DNA from: Acanthamoeba sp. SK_2022b
Lineage: Eukaryota > Discosea > Longamoebia > Acanthamoebidae
DNA: 49,176 bases
Reading direction: 5' to 3'
NCBI GenBank assembly: GCA_027943245.1
Contig: JANDJZ010000379.1
Location: forward strand, 1-49,176
Position 1 is the first letter of the stretch. Each line of letters begins with the position of its first letter. The notes under the pieces were generated by a model, which worked only from the letters and a program-made list of their open reading frames with translations, was not told the DNA's origin and made no database searches. Positions 16,787 through 24,507 of this stretch are shown one piece after another. The translations under genes and the position numbers were made by a program.

Positions 16787-17842
16787 CTATACGAGCGGAG
16801 GCGCCTCGACGGCGTCCGGGCCGTGACCGCGGCGGGCGATCTCGGCGCGGGCGCGCTCGATGCCGCCGTGCTCGAGCGCGGCGACGTCCGACGTCCCCTC
16901 CCAGACCAGGCGACCACGTCGCCGCACCGTCACGTGCATGGACGCCCCCAGGTGCTCGATGGCGCCGGCGATGTTGCGTCGTTCAGCGGGCAGCGGAACC
17001 GGCAGGACGTGTGCCCGAGCCAGGTCGCCGGTGCCCTCCACGTCGATCCGCCACTGCGCGCTGCGTCCGCGGATGACCCAGCGCTCGTCGGCCACCTCCA
17101 CGTGCACCGGCGAGACGACCGGGTCGCCGAGGCGCACCAGCCGTCCGTTCGGCAGCAGCACGACCAGCGCGGTCACGGTGGTGCGCAGCGGTCCGGCCGT
17201 CACCTCGCCGCCGGCGAACGCGACGCACACGCCCGGCTCGGCGAAGCCCTGCGCCTGGCCCCACCACCACGCGTCCGGGAAGCCGCCCTTGCCCCAGTTC
17301 TTCTCGGCGTAGACCGCCCAGCCGTCCAGGTCCCAGGTCTCGTCCCCGACGGTGGCGCGTCCGTGCGCGGAGCCGCCGAGCAGCCACGGGTGCCAGTACT
17401 GGTTGAGCGCGGGCACGGACTGGAAGAGGCTCGACCCGCCCACGCTGCGTCGCGGCCACGGCACGGCGTCGCGGACCTCGACGTCAAGGCGGGCGTCCGC
17501 GCCGAGGTCGACCCGCAGCAGACTCGGGCTGCCGAAGAAGGCGTCGCCCGATCGCACGCCGAGGGCGTCCGGAGACGCCCAGCCGTCCGGATGGACGACC
17601 GTGCGCAGCGCGCCGTTCGGGTGAGCGGCCACGCCCAACGTCGACCACGTGCCGTCGGACGCTCGGTTGATCCCGTTCAGCGCGATGACGACGCGCCCGT
17701 CGACGGGGTCGGTGAAGCGCCAGAAGTAGCCCTCCATCGCGACGCCGTGCGCCGGCAGCGGGTCGCCGAACGGACGGTCGGCGCCGCTGGACCGATAGGC
17801 GCGGCGCACCGACGAGAGCGCGTCGACGAGCAGGGACGTCAT
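16787..17842 (-). CDS. Tocopherol cyclase-like protein
   Basis: About 351 residues from ATG 17842; a longer start at 17923 is open. Characteristic stretches are MEGYFWRFTDPVDGRVVIALNG near the N-terminus, NQYWHPWLLGG and the strongly conserved WAVYAEKNWGKGGFPDAWWWGQAQ. These match the tocopherol cyclase family (two beta-barrel halves). Actinobacteria do not make tocopherol, so the substrate must differ; some bacterial relatives sit with lipid or carotenoid genes, but none is here. Neither start has a strong ribosome-binding site. Confidence 0.85.
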   Translation of the reverse strand: MTSLLVDALSSVRRAYRSSGADRPFGDPLPAHGVAMEGYFWRFTDPVDGRVVIALNGINRASDGTWSTLGVAAHPNGALRTVVHPDGWASPDALGVRSGDAFFGSPSLLRVDLGADARLDVEVRDAVPWPRRSVGGSSLFQSVPALNQYWHPWLLGGSAHGRATVGDETWDLDGWAVYAEKNWGKGGFPDAWWWGQAQGFAEPGVCVAFAGGEVTAGPLRTTVTALVVLLPNGRLVRLGDPVVSPVHVEVADERWVIRGRSAQWRIDVEGTGDLARAHVLPVPLPAERRNIAGAIEHLGASMHVTVRRRGRLVWEGTSDVAALEHGGIERARAEIARRGHGPDAVEAPPLV

Positions 17843-17952
17843 ACCGAACTGTCGCAGCACCGGGGTGCGCCCAGCGCGGACGCAGCTCCATGCGTCCGGG
17901 TCGCCCGGGCAGCCACGACGCATGAAGATGCGTGAACGCGGCTGGGCCGAGC

Positions 17953-18378
17953 TCAGACGGTCTTGACGATGTAGACGTCGCAGGGCGCGTGGTGCGCGAC
18001 GTCCGTGGCCACGCTGCCGAGCAGGCGTCCGATGCCCTGGACCCGGCGGTTGCCGACGACGATCAGGTCGGCGCCCACCTCGTTGGCCACGCTGACCAGC
18101 GCCTCGCCGGGACGGCCCTGGCGCGGCGACGCGTGCACCTGGGTGGTGATGTCGCTGAGCGAACCGGCGACCCGGGCCGCGATCGCCTCGGCCTGCTCGC
18201 CCGGCGTCGTCCCCACGCCCTCGGGCACGTCGACCGACTCCGGGATCGTCCGCCGGTCGTCCACGGCGGAGACGACGTGCAGCACCGCCCCGGTGGTGGC
18301 GGCGAGCTCGGCGGCCCGCTGGGCGGCCTTCAGCGCGCTGTCGCTGTCGTCCACACCGACGACGATGTTCTTGAGCAT
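17953..18378 (-). CDS. Universal stress protein (UspA family)
   Basis: 141 residues from ATG 18378, preceded by GAGGAGGAA. Begins NIVVGVDDSDSALKAAQRAAELA and ends VGADLIVVGNRRVQGIGRLLGSVATDVAHHAPCDVYIVK. The G-x2-G-x9-G-(S/T) ATP-binding pattern near residue 115 is present as GNRRVQGIGRLLGSV, so ATP binding is likely. Cytoplasmic stress protein; the target is unknown. Confidence 0.93.
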   Translation of the reverse strand: MLKNIVVGVDDSDSALKAAQRAAELAATTGAVLHVVSAVDDRRTIPESVDVPEGVGTTPGEQAEAIAARVAGSLSDITTQVHASPRQGRPGEALVSVANEVGADLIVVGNRRVQGIGRLLGSVATDVAHHAPCDVYIVKTV

Positions 18379-18510
18379 GGGTTCCTCCTCATGACGGTCC
18401 GTGAAGGCTAGCGACACGGCCGTGCGACCGACAGGTACGACGCGTTCGTCCTACCCGCCCGAGCCGGACGGAATCGCGGTCGACCCTGTCCGGTTGCGGC
18501 CATCCGGGAC

Positions 18511-18516
18511 TACCGT
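18511..18516 (+). promoter_or_regulatory. Leaderless -10 box of DUF2277 gene
   Basis: TACCGT lies six bases before ATG 18523, giving transcription start at or next to the start codon. Confidence 0.5.
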
Positions 18517-18522
18517 CGGTGC

Positions 18523-18819
18523 ATGTGCAGGAACATCCGCGTGCTCCACAACTTCGAGCCGCCGACGACCGATGACGAGGTGCGCGAGGCCGCGCTGCAG
18601 TTCGTGCGGAAGGTCAGCGGCTCGACCAAGCCGTCCCGGGCGAACACCGAGGCGTTCGAGCGGGCGATCGACGAGATCGCGGCCGCGACGCGCCGGATGC
18701 TCGACGACCTGGTGACGAACGCGCCACCGAAGAGTCGCGAGCTGGAGGCGATCAAGGGACGTGCCCGCCACGAGAAGCGGATGGAGCGCGAGGTCCGCCT
18801 CCGCACGGCCGGAACGTAG
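18523..18819 (+). CDS. DUF2277 domain protein
   Basis: 98 residues starting MCRNIRVLHNFEPP, the signature opening of DUF2277, then helical DDEVREAALQFVRKVSGSTKPS and a basic tail. Function unknown; widespread in actinobacteria as a single chromosomal gene. It is the last high-GC gene before the HEPN island and ends 41 bases from the island gene's stop, convergently. Confidence 0.92.
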   Translation: MCRNIRVLHNFEPPTTDDEVREAALQFVRKVSGSTKPSRANTEAFERAIDEIAAATRRMLDDLVTNAPPKSRELEAIKGRARHEKRMEREVRLRTAGT

Positions 18820-18860
18820 GCTCGCGCATCGAGAGTCGTTGCTCGCAGATCTAAGACTTC

Positions 18861-20336
18861 TCAAGTTTCAGCGACAAACCACTCGCGACCAAGCGCAGCA
18901 ATCGCACGCAGACGCGGGTTGTCTCCAACTACGGCCCGTTGCTGTTCAGCGGACAAACCCAATTCATGAAGCACAGTCAAGATCACGACGGCAGAGGTCA
19001 CTTCGACAACGGCGATAAGTTCGTCGAATGAATGATCTGGCGTTATCCCTTCATGCGCGAGATCGTTACGAGATTTTGCAGTCCTCGTCGCCCACCGCTC
19101 AACGTCCGGGATAAACCGTCCAATCGCTTCAGAATCGGCGCGGCCCGCAAGCTCGATTAATCGGTCTCGAAGTGTGAACTCGTTTCGAAGAGCAGCCTTG
19201 AAACGGGCACGGTGCTCATCGGGCACTTGACTCAGCATGCCTTCGCGCATCGTCCTGAATTGGGCACCGGGAAACGGCTGGGAGCCGATGTCGAGACCAC
19301 GGTGCAACACTTCTGCAGCGCCAACAGCGGTCAGAAGATTGTTCTCGATATAGCGGGCAGGCGCATAGCGTAAACCAAGGATCATGTTCATCGACGCGCG
19401 CAGTCTGTTATGCACCTCGCACCAGCGCGGCATGATCTCAACGAACGGTATAGTTTTACACGTGAAGAAGACATCTTGGTACTCGATGGCCTCGGCCTCG
19501 TGGTCCCCGATCGCCGAAGGCGAGTAGAGTACGTCGACGAACCGGGGCGCGATGCGCTGTTCCGCCTCAACGGGATTGAAATCTTCAGAGACCTTCATCT
19601 GGACCCAGATCATCCCAGCGGCGCGGTGCGTCGCGAACGATATTAGGTCCTGCACCGAACTCGCCAGATCGAGGGCTTGTCGCAAGGAGAGATTGCCGGT
19701 GCGACTGGCTCGCAGGAACACGGTGTCGCGCATACGGCCAATCGTTGAGCCACGAAGCTCCTCGAAAAACGGCAGGGTATGCCGGTGAACGAGTCGAAAT
19801 TCAGTCTCAGCAATTTCAACGACGTCGTCCTCGATCGCCCGTACCGAGATGCCGCCACTCCCATCCGGCTTCGAATCTTTCAAGCCGACGAAGCCTTCAA
19901 AAACTGATGTGCCCGCCCACAACGGCATGTTCTCTACCGACACGTCCACTGTCGCGAATCTAGTGTCATTAATGCCAGACAGGTGCGTCCCGACAACTGC
20001 AGTAGACGCCGTAATCGTCTGCTTGTCCGGGCTCTTGATCCGCCCACCGAACGCCGCTTCGGTCCGTGTCGGGACGCAGTCGAGCAGGGTGATTTCTCGT
20101 TGTTCCGCGGCCCCGTGGATCACATCCCACGTGCGTGACCCCTCATGGATGGCCGTGACCCCAGGAGAAGGGCTGGACATGACGCGATGCTCGAAGGCAC
20201 CAATAAGTGAGAGGATCAGTCCTCCGTCCGACGCGTAGCGGAGAACGCCTGGAACTCGTTCATTAGGCGCGTCGGGCAACCACCAGACGCCGGACCATTC
20301 CGCGGGCTGGCCAAGATTGAACGGGCCCCTAGTCAC
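18861..20336 (-). CDS. apeA: ApeA-like HEPN anti-phage protein
   Basis: 491 residues from GTG 20336. The N-terminus (SGVWWLPDAPNERVPGVLRY, then GLILSLIGAFEH) matches the ApeA N-terminal domain. The middle is beta-rich. The C-terminal ~150 residues form a helical HEPN domain with the R-x4-H ribonuclease motif RNDLAH (Arg423, His428). ApeA proteins are abortive-infection defence proteins thought to cut RNA, often tRNA, after phage sensing. An AAGGAGG eight bases upstream fixes the GTG start; the longer upstream frame is not needed. Base composition is clearly lower in GC than both flanks (30 of 60 G+C in 19441-19500), a sign of transfer. It is downstream of a second HEPN-type gene on the same strand. 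Confidence 0.85.
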   Translation of the reverse strand: MTRGPFNLGQPAEWSGVWWLPDAPNERVPGVLRYASDGGLILSLIGAFEHRVMSSPSPGVTAIHEGSRTWDVIHGAAEQREITLLDCVPTRTEAAFGGRIKSPDKQTITASTAVVGTHLSGINDTRFATVDVSVENMPLWAGTSVFEGFVGLKDSKPDGSGGISVRAIEDDVVEIAETEFRLVHRHTLPFFEELRGSTIGRMRDTVFLRASRTGNLSLRQALDLASSVQDLISFATHRAAGMIWVQMKVSEDFNPVEAEQRIAPRFVDVLYSPSAIGDHEAEAIEYQDVFFTCKTIPFVEIMPRWCEVHNRLRASMNMILGLRYAPARYIENNLLTAVGAAEVLHRGLDIGSQPFPGAQFRTMREGMLSQVPDEHRARFKAALRNEFTLRDRLIELAGRADSEAIGRFIPDVERWATRTAKSRNDLAHEGITPDHSFDELIAVVEVTSAVVILTVLHELGLSAEQQRAVVGDNPRLRAIAALGREWFVAET

Positions 20337-20339
20337 CAC

Positions 20340-20654
20340 ACGTGCCTCCTTAAGAAGAGAATCACACCCCTGCCGTCCTGTCCCAGGAATGCTCGCATTC
20401 AACATGCCGTGTCTTGCGGTGCGGCACCTTAGCCCCGAGCTGACGGGCGAAGTGGTGCAGCATCGCGCGTCCAGCGCATCCGTGGATGAGTCGCGGACCA
20501 CGATGCAACTAGGCCGAGGAAGCTGTCCTCGTACGAGCAGGACCGCTTCGCGGCTCTCGGCGGCACGGCCTCATCAGCGTTTTGCCGTTCCGAAACCACG
20601 GACCACGGCGGACCTTGCGCGACCGTCCGTAACGCTCACGTCTGACCACGCGAA
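20340..20654. other. 315-base gap between the two HEPN-type genes
   Basis: No credible protein: frames on both strands here lack conserved features. It contains the Shine-Dalgarno of the apeA-like gene and a short hairpin, GAATGC-tc-GCATTC, at 20387-20400. I see no clear terminator or promoter, so I cannot say whether the two genes share a transcript. The gap is large for an actinobacterial operon and could hold a promoter or a small RNA. Confidence 0.5.
20345..20351 (-). promoter_or_regulatory. Strong Shine-Dalgarno of apeA-like gene
   Basis: AAGGAGG on the minus strand, eight bases before GTG 20336 and five before an adjacent GTG at 20339. It decides the start and contrasts with the leaderless-type start of the upstream HEPN gene. 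Confidence 0.8.
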
Positions 20655-21335
20655 TCATGGAAGCAGCGGCAACTGAGGACGTTTCTCGGCAGAAAGCCCT
20701 GAGCGCTCCGGCTCAGGCCACACCGGCAGGTCGTCCGCGCTGCCGCCGTAGGCCAGCACAGTCTGGGAAGCAAGGTCGCAACACGCCTGGATGAAGCCCT
20801 CAGCACCCATCAGGCGCATCGAGTTGCCTCCGGTTGCGAGCGGCCACAGAGCCCCTGACTTGTTCATCGCCTTGAAAGGATCCTGCCCGTGGTTCAGGAG
20901 GTCGCGAAGGTACTTCATATCTGCGAGGTACGCCGCCAACTCCCGGGTTCCTTCGTAGGTCACCCATCGCGACCGTGTACCAGTCATATCCCCTCTCAGC
21001 GCGCGGGTTCGGGCGCCCCAGTCGTTCGTGAATAGTCGCACTCCTTGGTTGTTTCCGGCGTTTCGCAGTTTGTCGGGGTTCAACGGCAAGGGGCGGGTGT
21101 CGGTCGGCTGGCGAAGGATGTCGTTGAAAAATGCCTCGAGAGCCGCATAGGACATGGAAAAGATGGCCCACCGGAGCGCGTACTGCTTGTCCGAGCGTCC
21201 AAGCCTTCGCCCATCGCGCCCTAAGAGCGTGTCGATGTCCCGGTGCAGGGTCACAAGCAGGCAGGGACTGGCGAGTCCATGTGAAAGGGCATGCGCTGCA
21301 TCTACAACGATCGGGAGGTTACCGTTCTTGAGCAC
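20655..21335 (-). CDS. HEPN-like protein with R-x4-H motif
   Basis: 226 residues from GTG 21335. An aromatic helical block, YALRWAIFSMSYAALEAFFNDIL (about 52-74), resembles the first helices of RiboL-PSP/MAE-type HEPN domains. A second helical block ends YLRDLLNHGQDPF, where RDLLNH (Arg144 to His149) is an R-x4-H motif of the HEPN ribonuclease kind. The tail after residue 190 is Pro-rich and unlikely to be structured. No membrane segment. I do not recognise a named family. It shares strand and low GC with the apeA-like gene and could be its regulator, antidote or a second effector. The start is supported by TACCGT six bases upstream. Confidence 0.65.
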   Translation of the reverse strand: MLKNGNLPIVVDAAHALSHGLASPCLLVTLHRDIDTLLGRDGRRLGRSDKQYALRWAIFSMSYAALEAFFNDILRQPTDTRPLPLNPDKLRNAGNNQGVRLFTNDWGARTRALRGDMTGTRSRWVTYEGTRELAAYLADMKYLRDLLNHGQDPFKAMNKSGALWPLATGGNSMRLMGAEGFIQACCDLASQTVLAYGGSADDLPVWPEPERSGLSAEKRPQLPLLP

Positions 21336-21341
21336 GGGCAG

Positions 21342-21347
21342 ACGGTA
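21342..21347 (-). promoter_or_regulatory. Leaderless -10 box of the HEPN-like gene
   Basis: TACCGT on the minus strand ends six bases before GTG 21335, the same box and spacing as the DUF2277 gene. No Shine-Dalgarno is present at this start. Confidence 0.5.
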
Positions 21348-21556
21348 TCTATATCTAGCAGTAGAAGGGGCCGTTTCGTCTGCGCCGCGGGTGCGCCCGG
21401 ACGCGCCTGAGTCCGACCGATGCCCTCCGACAGGGGCCGAAAACCGGCGGACCGTACTGATCTTCCCCTTGAGGTCCTCGTCGGAGCTCGCGGAGGTCGC
21501 GGTTTCCGTTGCTTCGTGCCTAGGTGTGTGACGATCGTCAGGTGCTCAGTCCACCG

Positions 21557-21964
21557 ATGCTTGAGACCCGGTTCTTCCACGGCACCCGCGCGAGCCTGCG
21601 ACCGGGAGACCGGCTCACCGCGGGACGTCCGTCGAACTACCGGCCCGAGCTGGTCATGAACCACGTCTACTTCACCGCGCTGCTCGACGGGGCCGGCCTC
21701 GCCGCCGAGATCGCCGCCATGCTTGGACCGGACGACGCGGAACCGCACGTGTACGTCGTCGAGCCCACCGGCCCGTACGAGGACGACCCGAACGTCACGG
21801 ACAAGAAGTTCCCCGGCAACCCGACGCGGTCGTACCGGACGAGTGAGCCCCTGGTCGTGATCGAGGAGGTCACCGACTGGCCGCGGCTGACCCCGGAGGC
21901 GCTCGCGGACTGGGCGGACCGGCTCGCCGTCCTGCTCGAGAACCGCGCCGAGATCATCAACTAG
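21557..21964 (+). CDS. arr: Rifamycin ADP-ribosyltransferase (Arr family)
   Basis: 135 residues. RFFHGTRASLRPGDRL (His of the NAD site), NYRPELVMNHVYFTALLDGA, then YVVEPTGPYEDDPNVTDKKFPGNPTRSYRTSEPLVV is the diagnostic core of Arr. Arr transfers ADP-ribose from NAD+ to the 23-hydroxyl of rifamycins. The C-terminus is a short helix. Start ATG 21557 chosen because the family begins FFHGT; an 11-codon longer GTG start is open. It lies just beyond the HEPN island, on the opposite strand, with normal high GC, so it may be native chromosome and not part of the island. Confidence 0.92.
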   Translation: MLETRFFHGTRASLRPGDRLTAGRPSNYRPELVMNHVYFTALLDGAGLAAEIAAMLGPDDAEPHVYVVEPTGPYEDDPNVTDKKFPGNPTRSYRTSEPLVVIEEVTDWPRLTPEALADWADRLAVLLENRAEIIN

Positions 21965-22078
21965 TCCGACGACCACAGCTCGGCCGCCGAACGTGCGGCC
22001 CCCGGGATTCCTGACATCCTCGTCGGAACCTCGCGACCGCGGCGCCGCGTCGCGCTCCCGCCCGACCGGAGGACAGCT

Positions 22079-22954
22079 GTGACGACCCGGACCGATCTCC
22101 CGACGCTGCGACGCAGGCTGGAGGTCGGGCGGCTCGTGAGCGGCTCGCTCCTGGAGCTCGGGATCAAGGCCTACGGCGCGGCCGCGGTGCTGAGCGTCCT
22201 GATCAGCGACGCGGAGACCACCGGCGGCAAGGCTCACGCCGCGGTTGCCGCCGTGCCCTCGCTCGCGGAGAAGTACCACGACGTGAAGTACGTGCTCGAC
22301 CACCGCGAGGAGATCCAGGGCGCCATCGACTACCTGGACCGCGAGACGCCGTCGCAGGCCGAGCTCCAGCAGGCGGCCGACGAGGGGGCGGCGACGCTGC
22401 GGGACGTCGAGAGCACGATCGACTCGGTCGGGCAGGCCCGGGAGGCGGTGACCGACCTCGACCTGCGCGAGGCGGCCGGGCACGTCGGGGACGCCTGGAG
22501 CGGGCGGCCCGACCTGGACTCGCTGCGCGACCTCGCCGACACGGCCGAGCAGCTCGGCCCGCTCGCGGAGCAGGCCGGCGTGCTGGTGCCGGTCTACTAC
22601 AGCGGCTTCTCGTCCGCGTCCGACAACCTCGCCAGTGACGAGATCGCGAGCACGGTCCTCGTCATCGTCCTGGCTCTGGTGGTCGCGTCGGCCCTCGGAC
22701 GAGCGGTCGGGTTCTGGGTCCGTCGCGGTCGGCCGGGGATCGTCGCCCAGGCCCTCCAGCAGCTCGGCGCACGCGTCTTCCGGCGCTGGTACGTCCGCAA
22801 CCTGCCGTTCGCGGTCGGGCCGGAGGTCTACGCCGTCGCCCGCGAGCGCGTCCGGCGCGACATCGCCGCCGACCCCGAGGGGGCGCTGGACCCCGAGACG
22901 CTCCGAGCGCTCGAGCAGCACTTCGTGCGTCGGCGAGCCGAGCACGCGCCCTGA
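22079..22954 (+). CDS. Unknown membrane protein with long helical ectodomain
   Basis: 291 residues from GTG 22079 with GGAGGA upstream. Hydrophobic stretch at about 24-45, then a long charged helical region (60-170; AEKYHDVKYVLDHREEIQGAI, TLRDVESTIDSVGQAREAV) and a strong transmembrane segment at 190-213 followed by Arg-Arg-Gly-Arg. The final 60 residues are charged and end EQHFVRRRAEHAP. I do not recognise the family. Likely a membrane protein with a coiled coil or helical bundle on one side. Confidence 0.7.
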   Translation: MTTRTDLPTLRRRLEVGRLVSGSLLELGIKAYGAAAVLSVLISDAETTGGKAHAAVAAVPSLAEKYHDVKYVLDHREEIQGAIDYLDRETPSQAELQQAADEGAATLRDVESTIDSVGQAREAVTDLDLREAAGHVGDAWSGRPDLDSLRDLADTAEQLGPLAEQAGVLVPVYYSGFSSASDNLASDEIASTVLVIVLALVVASALGRAVGFWVRRGRPGIVAQALQQLGARVFRRWYVRNLPFAVGPEVYAVARERVRRDIAADPEGALDPETLRALEQHFVRRRAEHAP

Positions 22955-22985
22955 GACGGGGGTCCGTGGCAAGCACGGCCCGAGA

Positions 22986-23399
22986 TCATCGACGGACGAG
23001 CATCCCGGCGATCAGGATCCCCGTCGCGACGATGATCGCCGGCGCCAGGGTGACCAGCAGCGCGTCCACGACCCGTTCCTGCCCCGTCGTCGCCCGGTGG
23101 TCGCCCGTCGCGTGCGGGGCGAACCGACTCCCCGCGCCCCAGATCGCACCGAGCTGGGTGGCGAGCCAGTTGGCGTAGGTGCCGTAGACGAGCAGCACGA
23201 CCGCGACGACGTCCCACGGCCGAGACAGCGTGAGCCGGGGCCACATGAGGCTGGCGAGGACGAGGAACGGTCCGTTCGTCATGCCCTGGAGGTGGCTGAC
23301 CACACCCATCCGCGGGTTCTTCAGCACCGGGACGGCCAGCCCGGTCAGCAGACCGAGCAGGAAGAGCACCAGACCCGCGACCAGCAGAAAGTCCTGCAC
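22986..23399 (-). CDS. HabA/styrene-oxide-isomerase-like membrane protein
   Basis: 137 residues with four hydrophobic segments. The signature NPRMGVVSHLQGMTNGPFLVLASLMWPRLTLS and VYGTYANWLATQLGAIWGAG matches hydroxylaminobenzene mutase (HabA) and styrene oxide isomerase. These are small heme b membrane enzymes that rearrange hydroxylaminobenzene or epoxides. The His in SHLQG is a candidate heme ligand. The true substrate is unknown; hypothesised role is aromatic detoxification. Confidence 0.75.
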   Translation of the reverse strand: MQDFLLVAGLVLFLLGLLTGLAVPVLKNPRMGVVSHLQGMTNGPFLVLASLMWPRLTLSRPWDVVAVVLLVYGTYANWLATQLGAIWGAGSRFAPHATGDHRATTGQERVVDALLVTLAPAIIVATGILIAGMLVRR

Positions 23400-23467
23400 G
23401 TGACCACGCTAGGCGGCTGGACGCCGTCCCGGACCCCGTTGCGGACTGTGTGCGGAGCGTCGTCGGC

Positions 23468-24295
23468 TCAGCCGGTCTGGCCCTCTTCGCGGCTCTCGGC
23501 GACCCGGTGCGGGATCCGCAGCAGCCGGATGCCGGTGACCAGGACGAGCCCGCCGACGAGGTTGCCGAACGCGGACCAGCCGAGCGCGCCCAGCCAGTCG
23601 AGGTAGTCGTAGTCGGCGTCCCCGGTCAGCAGTCCCGCGAACATGAGGATCGAGTCGAGCACCGAGTGGAACAGCTGGGCGCCCACGAGGACGAACGACA
23701 TCATGATGGCCGGCACCAGACGCACCCCCATGCTCTCCGTGCCGTGCTGCATCCGGGTCAGGAGCGTGATCACCGCGCCGGCGAGCACGGCCAGGAAGAA
23801 CGACCGCCACGACACCCCCAGGTGCGCGTAGTGCGAGCCGGCCTCGACCGCCGCGGTCCGCACGTCCGGCAGGGCGACCACGATCATCCCGGCCATCGCG
23901 AAGCCTCCGACCAGGTTCGCCGCCAGCGAGACGACCCACAGCCGGATCAGCTGCGCGAACGTCCCGACCTTCGCCACGACCGCCGTCACCGGCAGCAGGA
24001 AGTTCTCCGTGAACAGCTCGCTCTTGGCCAGCAGCAGCGCCACGAAGCCGACGGTGAACGCGAGGGACGCCAGCAGGTGGTTGCCGGTCTCGGCGTCGAC
24101 GACGAGGTACGCGAGCACGCCGACGCCGACGTCCACGCCGCCCAGCAGGCCGGTCGAGACCAGGGCGAGCAGCGGCCGGTCGAGCCGCTCGTGCCCCTCG
24201 TCGACCAGACGCTCGTAGGCCTCCTCCAGCTCGGGCTCCTCGCGGGCGCCCTTCGGCGCGACGACGTCGCCCGACCCGCCGCTCGGCCGGCTCAC
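23468..24295 (-). CDS. Formate/nitrite transporter family channel
   Basis: 275 residues from GTG 24295. Six hydrophobic segments, with FNT-type stretches LLAKSELFTENFLLPV (segment 3), NLVGGFAMAGMIVVAL and LGWSAFGNLVGGLVLVTG near the C-terminus. An acidic N-terminal tail (GAREEPELEEAYERLVDEGHERL) resembles the YfdC-type branch of the FNT family, whose substrate is not settled. Channel for small monovalent anions across the cytoplasmic membrane. Confidence 0.88.
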   Translation of the reverse strand: MSRPSGGSGDVVAPKGAREEPELEEAYERLVDEGHERLDRPLLALVSTGLLGGVDVGVGVLAYLVVDAETGNHLLASLAFTVGFVALLLAKSELFTENFLLPVTAVVAKVGTFAQLIRLWVVSLAANLVGGFAMAGMIVVALPDVRTAAVEAGSHYAHLGVSWRSFFLAVLAGAVITLLTRMQHGTESMGVRLVPAIMMSFVLVGAQLFHSVLDSILMFAGLLTGDADYDYLDWLGALGWSAFGNLVGGLVLVTGIRLLRIPHRVAESREEGQTG

Positions 24296-24411
24296 GAGCG
24301 GGTCCGACGTCGGGTCGCGGTGGGGTTCATGCCGTCACGCTACGTCCGGCTCAGCCGGGGCGCTTCTCCACCGCAGGACGCGGCGCGCGCGGAGTCTCCT
24401 GCACCGAAGCG

Positions 24412-24487
24412 GTGAGTCAGCAACCGGATCGACCGCCCGATCGGTTGCCGGCTCACCGCTGGTCAGGACGAAGGGTTGCTGGCTCAC
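24412..24487. repeat. Palindromic repeat cluster downstream of ychF
   Basis: GTGAGTCAGCAACC at 24412, its inverted partner GGTTGCCGGCTCAC at 24443-24456 and another inverted copy GGTTGCTGGCTCAC at 24474-24487. The first two form a long hairpin through GATC. It may act as a terminator for ychF (whose stop is at 24508 on the minus strand) or be a REP-type repeat. Confidence 0.65.
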
Positions 24488-24507
24488 CGCCCGACGGCGG
24501 CGCGACA

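Noticed and set aside
20337..20501. A 55-codon upstream extension of the apeA-like gene
   Set aside because: AAGGAGG lies right before the GTG at 20336 and the family begins there; the extension has no conserved sequence.
22079..22954. Chemoreceptor or sensor kinase
   Set aside because: It has a helical region and a membrane segment but no HAMP, kinase or signalling tip motifs.
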